Assembly: GCF_030161595.1 (NCBI RefSeq)
Contig: NZ_BSUM01000001.1
Coordinates: 248,001 to 312,000, forward strand
DNA from: Litorihabitans aurantiacus
Lineage (GTDB): Bacteria; Actinomycetota; Actinomycetes; Actinomycetales; Beutenbergiaceae
Direction of reading: 5' to 3'
DNA length: 64,000 bases
The notes beneath the pieces were generated by a model that made no database searches, was not told the origin of the DNA, and saw only the letters and a program-made list of their open reading frames with translations. A program made the position numbers and the translations under genes. Below, one piece after another: positions 57,665 to 64,000 of this stretch. The first letter of the stretch is position 1; the number at the start of each line of letters is the position of its first letter.

Positions 57665-57679
57665 TTTCACTTCGTCGTG
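57665..57679 (-). promoter_or_regulatory. Duplicated leader before glpK (also before glpF)
   Basis: TTTCACTTCGTCGTG lies 11 bp upstream of glpK, and TTTCACTTCGTTGTG (58487-58501) lies 11 bp upstream of glpF, differing at one base. On the coding strand each contributes the GTGAAAGG/GAGG ribosome-binding region. It may be a duplicated leader or a small regulatory site. Confidence 0.4.
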
Positions 57680-57732
57680 TGGGGGTGTGTCGTACGGGTG
57701 CTGCGGTGGTGGTGCGAGGTGGTGGGTGCGGG

Positions 57733-58476
57733 TCAGGCCATCGCCGCGCCGGCGAGGCCGCCGAGGACGCCGCCCACCAGCGGGCCGACGATCGGCACCC
57801 AGGCGTAGCCCCAGTCGGAGGTGCCCTTGCCCTTGATCGGCAGGAGGGCGTGCGCGATGCGCGGACCGAGGTCGCGGGCAGGGTTGATCGCGTAGCCGGT
57901 GGGGCCACCGAGGCTGGCGCCGATACCGACCACGAGGAGGGCGACGGCGAGCGGGCCGAGTCCCGAGGGCGTGTTGCCGAACATCACGACGATGAAGACG
58001 AGGACGAACGTCGCCAGCACCTCGGTCACGAAGTTCCAGCCGTAGGAGCGGATCGCGGGGCCGGTGGCGAACACGCCGAGCTTGGCGCCCGGGTCCTCCT
58101 CGGCGTCGAAGTGCTGCTTGTAGGCCAGGTAGACCAGGACGGCGCCGATGATCGCGCCGAGCAGCTGCGCCACGAGGTAGAGCAGGATGTTGCCGGCGGT
58201 GGCGGGGATCGCCTCGAGGCCGAGGTCGGGGTTGCCCCCGAACAGGTCACCGCCGCTCGCCCACAGGCCGAACGTCACGGCGGGGTTGAGGTGGGCGCCG
58301 GACTTGAACGCGGCGTAGACACCGGTGAAGACCGCGAGGCCCCAACCGAAGTTGATCAGCAGCCAGCCGCCGGCGTTGCCCTTGGTGCCCTTGAGCACGA
58401 CGTTGGCGACGACGCCACCGCCCAGGAGGATCAGCAGGGCGGTCCCGACGAGCTCGGGGAGGAAGATGTTGCTCAC
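57733..58476 (-). CDS. glpF: Glycerol uptake facilitator (aquaglyceroporin)
   Basis: MIP-family channel of 247 residues. Both NPA boxes are present: HLNPAVTFG (64-66 region) and INPARDLGP, with six membrane helices. It admits glycerol by facilitated diffusion. It lies between glpD and glpK; the GTG at 58476 follows GAAAGAGG. Confidence 0.95.
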   Translation of the reverse strand: MSNIFLPELVGTALLILLGGGVVANVVLKGTKGNAGGWLLINFGWGLAVFTGVYAAFKSGAHLNPAVTFGLWASGGDLFGGNPDLGLEAIPATAGNILLYLVAQLLGAIIGAVLVYLAYKQHFDAEEDPGAKLGVFATGPAIRSYGWNFVTEVLATFVLVFIVVMFGNTPSGLGPLAVALLVVGIGASLGGPTGYAINPARDLGPRIAHALLPIKGKGTSDWGYAWVPIVGPLVGGVLGGLAGAAMA

Positions 58477-58558
58477 GGACGACCTCTTTCACTTCGTTGT
58501 GAGGGCGGCGCTGGTGCACCGCCACGACGGTGGGGGCGGCGGCGCCGCCCCGGGGATC

Positions 58559-60298
58559 TCAGGACGCTGCGGGCTGCAGCGGCTGCATGGGGGCGACGTC
58601 GGCGGCGGCGAGGCGCGCCGCCTCGGCGTCGGCGTCGGTCGTGGTGAGCGCCGCGGCCTCGCTGGCCTCGACGCGCTCGATCCAGGACGCCTTCTCGGCC
58701 TCGACCTTCGCCTCGTCCCACCCGAGCACGCCGGCGACGATCGCGGCGATCTCGTCCAGCGCGGCGCGGCCGGCGTCGGCGATCTCGTAGGACAGACGGG
58801 TGCGGTGCAGCATCACGTCCTCGAGGTGGAGCACCTGCTCGTGCGTGGCTGCGAAGTGGATCTCGGCGCGCAGGTAGGCGGGTGCGTGCTCGAGCGGTCG
58901 GGCGAGGTCGGGCTGCTCCTCGATGGCGGCGAGCAGGTCGCGCAGCGCCGAGCCGTACCGGTGCAGGAGGTGGTCGACCATCGCGGTGCTCCACCCGAAG
59001 CGCCGCTCGAGGCGGCCCGTCTGACGCTTGACGGCCTGGAGGCCGACGGCGCCGATGAGCGGGATGCGCTCGGTGATGGAGGGCAGGGAGCGCGCGCGGT
59101 CGCCGAGCGCGAAGTCGACGGCGTCCTTGGCCATCACGCGGTACGTCGTGAGCTTCCCGCCCGCGATCGCGGTGAGGCCCGGGGTGGGGGAGGCGACGGT
59201 GTGCTCGCGCGAGACCTTGGCCGAGGAGGTGCCCTCCTTGGTGCCGGGCTGCAGCAGCGGCCGCAGACCCGCCCACGTGCCGATGACGTCCTCGCGGCCG
59301 ATCGGCTCGGCGAGCACCGCGTTGGCGTGCTCGATGACGTAGTCGATGTCGGCCGCCGTCGCCACGGGGTGCGTCGGGTCCTGCTCGTAGGGGGTGTCGG
59401 TGGTCCCGATGACCCAGTACCGCGACCACGGGATCACGAACAGGACGCTCTTCTCGGTCTGCAGGATCAGCCCGACGTCGCCGCGGATACGCTCGCGCGG
59501 CACGACGATGTGGATGCCCTTGGACGCGAGGACCTTGAGACCGCCGTCGGTCCCGGCCAGGGACTCGGTCTCCTCGGTCCACACGCCGGTGGCGTTGATG
59601 ACGTGCGTGGCCTTCACGGTGCGCTGCTCGCCCGTCTCGAGGTCGCGCACGACGGCGCCGTTCACCCGTCCGAGGCCGCTCTTGGTCAGCTCCACGAGCT
59701 GCGTGCGCGAGGCGGCGAGCGCACCGTAGGAGGCCGCCGTCCGCACGAGGGTGAGCACGAGGCGCGCGTCGTCGACCGAGGCGTCCCAGTACTTCACGGC
59801 GCCGAGCGCGGCGTCGTCGGAGAGGTCGGGGAAGGCGCGGTGCAGCGCCTTCTTCGAGAGGTGGCGGTGGAACGGCATCGCGCGGCCCTTGCGGCTGCCG
59901 ATCGTGGCGAGCACGTCGTACAGCGCGATGCCGGCGCCGATGTAGGGCCGCTCCCACTGCTTGAGCACGGGGTAGAGGAACGGCACGGGCTTGACCAGGT
60001 GCGGGGCGATCTCCTTGATGAGGAGGTCGCGCTCGGTGAGCGCCTCGTGCACGAGGGAGAAGTCGAGCATCTGGAGGTAGCGCAGCCCGCCGTGCACGAG
60101 CTTGCTCGAGCGGCTGGAGGTGCCCGAGGCCCAGTCCTGGGCCTCGATGACGGCGGTGCGCAGGCCGCGGGTCGCGGCGTCGAGCGCGATGCCGGCGCCG
60201 GTGACGCCGCCGCCGATGACGAGGACGTCGACGCCCGCGTCGTCGCTCATGGCCGCCAGGGCCTCGGTGCGGGTCGCGGGAGTGATCGCGGTGGTCAC
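58559..60298 (-). CDS. glpD: Aerobic glycerol-3-phosphate dehydrogenase
   Basis: GlpD oxidises glycerol-3-phosphate to dihydroxyacetone phosphate and passes electrons to quinone. The 579-residue protein has the FAD motif VLVIGGGVTGAGIALDAATRG (starting ~residue 25), KLVHGGLRYLQ and VINATGVW. The GTG at 60298 is preferred because CAGGAGGAACT precedes it perfectly. It is the first gene of the glp operon, divergent from a SorC-type regulator. Confidence 0.95.
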   Translation of the reverse strand: MTTAITPATRTEALAAMSDDAGVDVLVIGGGVTGAGIALDAATRGLRTAVIEAQDWASGTSSRSSKLVHGGLRYLQMLDFSLVHEALTERDLLIKEIAPHLVKPVPFLYPVLKQWERPYIGAGIALYDVLATIGSRKGRAMPFHRHLSKKALHRAFPDLSDDAALGAVKYWDASVDDARLVLTLVRTAASYGALAASRTQLVELTKSGLGRVNGAVVRDLETGEQRTVKATHVINATGVWTEETESLAGTDGGLKVLASKGIHIVVPRERIRGDVGLILQTEKSVLFVIPWSRYWVIGTTDTPYEQDPTHPVATAADIDYVIEHANAVLAEPIGREDVIGTWAGLRPLLQPGTKEGTSSAKVSREHTVASPTPGLTAIAGGKLTTYRVMAKDAVDFALGDRARSLPSITERIPLIGAVGLQAVKRQTGRLERRFGWSTAMVDHLLHRYGSALRDLLAAIEEQPDLARPLEHAPAYLRAEIHFAATHEQVLHLEDVMLHRTRLSYEIADAGRAALDEIAAIVAGVLGWDEAKVEAEKASWIERVEASEAAALTTTDADAEAARLAAADVAPMQPLQPAAS

Positions 60299-60419
60299 AG
60301 TTCCTCCTGTGCCTGGTGCGGCGGAACGCGTGGGGGCGCGTGTTCCCTGGTCGGGCGCGGCGGGTGGCCGCGGCTCCGGGATCCACCCTGGCCCGCAGTT
60401 CACATCTGCGCAACACTGG

Positions 60420-60433
60420 TGCACGAACGTGCA
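60420..60433. promoter_or_regulatory. Candidate operator between glpD and its divergent regulator
   Basis: TGCACGAACGTGCA is a perfect palindrome apart from its two-base centre, like the inverted repeats bound by SorC/DeoR-like regulators. It lies 18 bp before the regulator and about 120 bp before glpD. Confidence 0.55.
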
Positions 60434-60450
60434 GTACGGGAGGAGACGGC

Positions 60451-61407
60451 GTGAGCGGGCGTGACGAGCTGATGCACGAGGCGGCCACCATGTACTACCT
60501 GCAGGACGCCACGATGGAGACGATCGGGCGGCAGCTGCGGATGTCCCGGTCAGGGGTCAGCCGCCTGCTGAAGGCGGCCCGCGAGCGGGGGATGGTCCAG
60601 GTCCAGGTGCGCGCGCCGGGGGCGGGCGGCGCCGTCGCACGGCGGGTGGAGCAGCTGTTCGGCGTCCGCGCGCACGTCGTGCCCGTGCGCAGCCCGCTCA
60701 CCGACGACGTACGCCTCGACCACGTCGCCCGCTACGCCGCCCAGCTCCTGCAGGGCTGGTTCGGCCACGGGATGACGCTCGGCCTCGCGTGGGGCACCAC
60801 CGTCGCCGCCGTCTCCACCCACCTCGTGCCCACCCCGATCCGCGACGCCGTCGTGGTCCAGCTCAACGGCGCGGCGAACACGCTCTCCTCCGGCCTCGCC
60901 TACGGCACCGACCTCGTGAGCCAGTTCGCGCAGTCGTTCGGTGCCGTGCCCGAGCACTTCCCCGTGCCCGCGTTCTTCGACTACGCCGCGACGCGCGAGC
61001 AGATGTGGCGCGAGCGCAGCGTGCGGCACGTCCTCGGCGTCCAGGCGCGCGCCGACCTGGCCGTCTTCGGCGTCGGCGCGCTCGTGGCGCCCGTGCCCTC
61101 GCACGTCTACACCTCCGGCTACCTCGAGCCCGAGGACCGTGAGGCGCTCGCGGCCGACGGCGTCGTGGGCGACGTCTGCACCGTGTTCCTGCGCGAGGAC
61201 GGCTCGTGGGAGGACGTCGCGATCAACGACCGCGCCACGGGGCCGACGCCGCGGCAGCTGCAGGCGATCCACCGCCGCGTCTGCGTGGTGGCGGGGGAGG
61301 CGAAGGTCGTGCCGCTGCGGGCGGCGCTGCGGGCCGGGGCCGCCACCGACCTCGTGATCGACGAGCCGACGGCGAACGCGCTCGTGCGTGGCACGATGCC
61401 CGGGTGA
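60451..61407 (+). CDS. SorC-type sugar-binding transcriptional regulator
   Basis: The 318-residue product has an N-terminal sigma-70-like HTH (AATMYYLQDATMETIGRQLRMSRSGVSRLLK) and a sugar-phosphate-binding domain with LGLAWGTTVAAVS and FGVGAL. Regulators of this kind sense phosphorylated sugars. Being divergent from glpD, it is the likely regulator of the glp operon by glycerol-3-phosphate or a related metabolite. Its stop overlaps the next gene. Confidence 0.88.
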   Translation: MSGRDELMHEAATMYYLQDATMETIGRQLRMSRSGVSRLLKAARERGMVQVQVRAPGAGGAVARRVEQLFGVRAHVVPVRSPLTDDVRLDHVARYAAQLLQGWFGHGMTLGLAWGTTVAAVSTHLVPTPIRDAVVVQLNGAANTLSSGLAYGTDLVSQFAQSFGAVPEHFPVPAFFDYAATREQMWRERSVRHVLGVQARADLAVFGVGALVAPVPSHVYTSGYLEPEDREALAADGVVGDVCTVFLREDGSWEDVAINDRATGPTPRQLQAIHRRVCVVAGEAKVVPLRAALRAGAATDLVIDEPTANALVRGTMPG

Positions 61408-61940
61408 GCACCCCACCCGCCGTGACGATCCGCCCCGCGGTCGCGGCCGACGCCCGTCACATCCGCGACCTCGTGGTCCCCTACGCGGAGCGACGCATCC
61501 TGCTCGCCAAGGAGCTGGTCGGGTACTACGAGTCGGTGCAGGAGTTCCTCGTCGCGGTCGGGCCCGACGGCGACGTCGTCGGCTGCGGCGCCCTGCACGT
61601 CATGTGGCGCGACCTGGGGGAGGTGCGCACGCTGGCCGTGCGCGAGGACCGGGCGCGCGCCGGCGTCGGGCGCGCCCTGGTGTCGGCGCTGCTGGACCGC
61701 GCCGAGGACCTCGGCCTCGAGCGCGTGTTCTGCCTGACGTTCGAGACCGACTTCTTCGCACGCCTCGGGTTCGTGCCGCTCGAGGGCGACGCCGTCGACC
61801 CCGAGGTGTTCGCGCAGCTCCTGCGCAGCCACGACGACGGCGTGGCCGAGTTCCTCGACCTGGCGCACGTCAAGCAGAACACCCTCGGCAACACCCGGAT
61901 GATCGCCTCGCTCGCCGATCGGCGGCGAGCGGTCGGCTGA
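61404..61940 (+). CDS. N-acetylglutamate synthase-like GNAT (ArgA type)
   Basis: The 178-residue protein resembles the short actinobacterial N-acetylglutamate synthases: ARHIRDLVVPYAERRILLAK, VRTLAVREDRARAGVGRAL (acetyl-CoA loop) and FCLTFETDFFARLGF. It would feed arginine biosynthesis. The GTG overlaps the regulator stop (GTGA). The link to glp genes is unexplained. Confidence 0.83.
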   Translation: MSTPPAVTIRPAVAADARHIRDLVVPYAERRILLAKELVGYYESVQEFLVAVGPDGDVVGCGALHVMWRDLGEVRTLAVREDRARAGVGRALVSALLDRAEDLGLERVFCLTFETDFFARLGFVPLEGDAVDPEVFAQLLRSHDDGVAEFLDLAHVKQNTLGNTRMIASLADRRRAVG

Positions 61941-61944
61941 GGGG

Positions 61945-62469
61945 TCAGGCCGCCGGGGTGGGCGGCCCGGCCGCGGGACGCCGCGCCCGGGGCCGGAGCA
62001 CGAGGATCCGCGAGCGGACCAGGCCGATGACGAACGCGACCTGGACGGCGACGACGGCGCCGAGGATCGCGGAGATGGCCGTCCCCGGCCGCGCCACGAG
62101 CCAGTAGACGACGCCGGCGGCGCAGCCCACCACGAGGAAGCGCGAGCACAGGCCGAGCGCGCGCCCCAGGCCGGCGACGCCGTGGGCGGGGTCGGGGACG
62201 CGGCGTCGCAGCAGCTGCACGAGGGCCCAGGCGGCGAGCCCGGTCGCGACGAGCGCGGCCAGCTGCCCGATCATCAGGACGGACACGCCGGGGACGACGA
62301 CCTCGGCACCACCGCCTCCGCGTTCGACCTGGGCCATGCTCGCCGCGCCGGCGCCGACCAGTCCGATGCCGACCGCGCAGGCGGCCATCGCCAGGAGCGT
62401 GCGGGAGACGGCGCGCACGGCGAGGCCGGCCACGACGTCGGGGTCGCTCGCCGCGGGTGTCTCGCTCAC
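61945..62469 (-). CDS. Membrane protein, four helices, unknown function (DUF2975-like?)
   Basis: The 174-residue protein has four predicted membrane helices (~22-45, 60-85, 100-125, 135-155) and a basic C-terminus. The layout resembles DUF2975 proteins, but no specific motif proves that. The GTG at 62469 begins SETPAASDPDVVAG. Confidence 0.68.
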   Translation of the reverse strand: MSETPAASDPDVVAGLAVRAVSRTLLAMAACAVGIGLVGAGAASMAQVERGGGGAEVVVPGVSVLMIGQLAALVATGLAAWALVQLLRRRVPDPAHGVAGLGRALGLCSRFLVVGCAAGVVYWLVARPGTAISAILGAVVAVQVAFVIGLVRSRILVLRPRARRPAAGPPTPAA

Positions 62470-62537
62470 GTGTCCACGGTAGCCGCGGCGGGGGCCGTCG
62501 GCCCGGTGGCGCACCGGTCGTCCGCGCCGATCCCGCC

Positions 62538-63497
62538 TCACCCGCCGAGCGCGTAGCTCCCGTCCTGCTCGCCGACCGGGCCGATCAGGCCGTCGTCGAC
62601 CAGCGACGCCAGGCACCGCAGCGCCTGCTCGTCACCGCACCCGGCCGCCACCACGAGCTCCTCGCGCGTCAGGGCGCCGTCGGCCGCCCGCAGCGCCGCC
62701 ATCACCCGGCCGCGGACCTGGCGATCGGTGCCGTTCCAGGCCTGCGTGCGACGGCGGTCGGCGTGCTCGTCCGCCGGCCGGCCCGCGGCGAGCCAGGCGC
62801 AGGACGCCCGGACCGGGCACTCCTCGCACCGGGGCGCGCGCGCCGTGCAGACCAGGGCGCCGAGCTCCATCACCGCCACGTTCCAGCGCGCCGACGTCGC
62901 GGCGTCCGTCGGCAGCAGCGCCGCGGCCGCCGCGTTCTCGCCGCGCGTGAGGTGCGGCCGCGGCAGGGCCTCGCCGCGGGTGAGGCGGCCGAGCACCCGC
63001 CGCACGTTCGTGTCGAGCACGACGGCGCGGCGGCCGTGCGCGAACGCCGCCACCGCTGCGGCGGTGTACGACCCGATGCCGGGCAGCGCGAGGAGCGCGG
63101 ACTCGTCCGCGGGGACCACTCCGTCGTGCCGATCGACGATCGCTGCGGCGCACTGCTGCAGCCGCAGCGCCCGGCGCGGGTAGCCCAGCCGTCCCCACGC
63201 GCGCAGCACCTCCGCCGTGGGCGCGGCGGCGAGGTCGGCCGGCGTCGGCCAGCGCTCCAACCAGGCCCGCCAGGGGCCCTCGACCCGGACGACGGGCGTC
63301 TGCTGCAGCATGATCTCGCTGACCAGCACGCCCCAGGGCGTGGCCGACGGCGCGCGCCACGGCAGGTCGCGCGCCGTCGCCCCGTACCAGTCCAGGAGGG
63401 TGCGGTGGAGGGCGGCGACGTCGGGAGGGGCGTCGGTTGCGCCGGCTGAGCCGGCCGTGTCGGCGCGGGTCTCGGCGGGGGCGGGGCGCGGGGGCAT
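62538..63497 (-). CDS. mutY: A/G-specific adenine glycosylase
   Basis: MutY removes adenine mispaired with 8-oxoguanine. In the 319 residues, SEIMLQQTPV, the helix-hairpin-helix LPGIGSYTAAAV with VVLDTNVRRVL (catalytic Asp), and the Fe-S cysteines C-x6-C-x2-C-x5-C (CTARAPRCEECPVRASC) are all present. The short C-terminus lacks the typical MutT-like domain seen in Escherichia coli, as usual in many actinobacteria. The ATG at 63497 precedes a Pro-rich N-terminus. Confidence 0.95.
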   Translation of the reverse strand: MPPRPAPAETRADTAGSAGATDAPPDVAALHRTLLDWYGATARDLPWRAPSATPWGVLVSEIMLQQTPVVRVEGPWRAWLERWPTPADLAAAPTAEVLRAWGRLGYPRRALRLQQCAAAIVDRHDGVVPADESALLALPGIGSYTAAAVAAFAHGRRAVVLDTNVRRVLGRLTRGEALPRPHLTRGENAAAAALLPTDAATSARWNVAVMELGALVCTARAPRCEECPVRASCAWLAAGRPADEHADRRRTQAWNGTDRQVRGRVMAALRAADGALTREELVVAAGCGDEQALRCLASLVDDGLIGPVGEQDGSYALGG

Positions 63498-63595
63498 CGC
63501 GGTCGATCATGCCGCGGGTCGGGCGGTCGCCGGGACAGGCGCGACGTCGGCGTGGGCTCACCGCCGCGCGGGCGAGAGCCGCCTACGGTGTCCGG

Positions 63596-64000
63596 GTGCC
63601 GCCGTCCAAGCCCGAGCAGACGCCGCGACCCGGGCAGGGGTCGCGGCGGCGTCTGCCCGCGACGGGGCGGCTGGGCGCGAATCCGGGATCCGGGAGGTCG
63701 ACGCAGCGATCGCCGCAGGGGTCGAAGCAGCAGCCGCCGCGCCCCGGACCCGCGACCTTCCGCCGTCGCCGTCTGACCCTGGCGGTCCTCGTGGTGCTGG
63801 TGCTCGCCGGGATCGCCGCGGGGGTGTGGGCGCTCGTGGCGACGCTGGGGGTCGAGTCCGCCGACGACGCCGCGCCGGGCACGACGCCGACCTCCGGCAC
63901 GACACCCGGACCGACCGACGAGCCCGGGTCGCCCGGGGCGACCGCACCCGAGCCGAGCGAGCCCGAGACGACCGAGTACCCGCCGGGCTCGACGCCGCCC
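63596..64000 (+). CDS. Single-pass membrane protein with a Pro/Thr-rich exterior (partial)
   Basis: The frame opens at GTG 63596 and is still open at the window end (135 codons). After a long basic, Gly/Gln-rich cytoplasmic stretch (~1-63) comes one membrane helix (about residues 64-85, LTLAVLVVLVLAGIAAGVWAL). An Asp-, Pro- and Thr-rich region (GTTPTSGTTPGP, EPSEPETTEYPPG) follows. It looks like a type II surface protein; the C-terminal domain lies outside the window. Confidence 0.65.
   Translation, partial: MPPSKPEQTPRPGQGSRRRLPATGRLGANPGSGRSTQRSPQGSKQQPPRPGPATFRRRRLTLAVLVVLVLAGIAAGVWALVATLGVESADDAAPGTTPTSGTTPGPTDEPGSPGATAPEPSEPETTEYPPGSTPP

Overview
The window is chromosomal DNA of a very GC-rich actinobacterium. 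Mycothiol synthase (mshD), the actinobacterial nitrogen regulator GlnR, a tandem 11-nt PhoP box, a DUF2516 protein, ClpC and frequent GTG starts and ATGA/GTGA overlaps all fit the Micrococcales. Xylose genes and a wall-anchored S-layer-homology protein suggest a plant-polymer-degrading relative of Cellulomonas, Isoptericola or Beutenbergia. Genus and species cannot be settled from this sequence. I saw no rRNA, tRNA, CRISPR array, insertion sequence or prophage.

Layout. 0-12 kb: an unrecognised gene, mshD, then a phosphate block: polyphosphate kinase, a Nudix/histidine-phosphatase fusion, pstSCAB behind a PhoP box, and (minus strand) pit with its DUF47 partner, followed by glnR. 12-24 kb: housekeeping genes (nitrobindin-like protein, ygfZ, FUSC membrane protein, DUF2516, dtd, a VOC protein, clpC, a thioesterase, an MFS exporter, a DsbA-like protein). 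24-35 kb: GNAT, a ROK repressor divergent from xylAB, DedA, a uridine-kinase-like protein, an 11-residue-repeat protein, a TspO-like protein, and iclR-eda-kdgK (keto-deoxygluconate catabolism). 35-40.5 kb: a five-gene Liv-type ABC importer. 40.6-55.3 kb: an accessory sugar-oxidation region with two LacI regulators, a 1430-residue secreted sugar-dehydrogenase/LamG/SLH protein, Gfo/Idh and TIM-barrel enzymes, an NADP-binding reductase, a fumarate-reductase-like flavoprotein, an SDR and an acyl-CoA-dehydrogenase-like protein. 55.4-64 kb: glpD-glpF-glpK with a divergent SorC-type regulator, an N-acetylglutamate-synthase-like GNAT, mutY and the start of a single-pass membrane protein.

Three things stand out. 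First, near-identical GGAAAGCGCTTCC-type LacI operators lie before the surface protein, the Gfo/Idh operon and the SDR-flavoprotein operon, with a weaker one before the liv operon. This predicts one regulon, possibly an undescribed surface-to-cytoplasm sugar or glycoside oxidation pathway. Second, gene junctions carry several families of large imperfect palindromes, including two homologous ~150-bp hairpin elements more than 30 kb apart and a triplet of ~58-bp hairpins. Third, about twenty otherwise intact genes are broken by a single missing base, mostly in C or G runs of four or five. All shifts have the same sign, so I read them as assembly errors, and the gene limits given here span the corrected genes.
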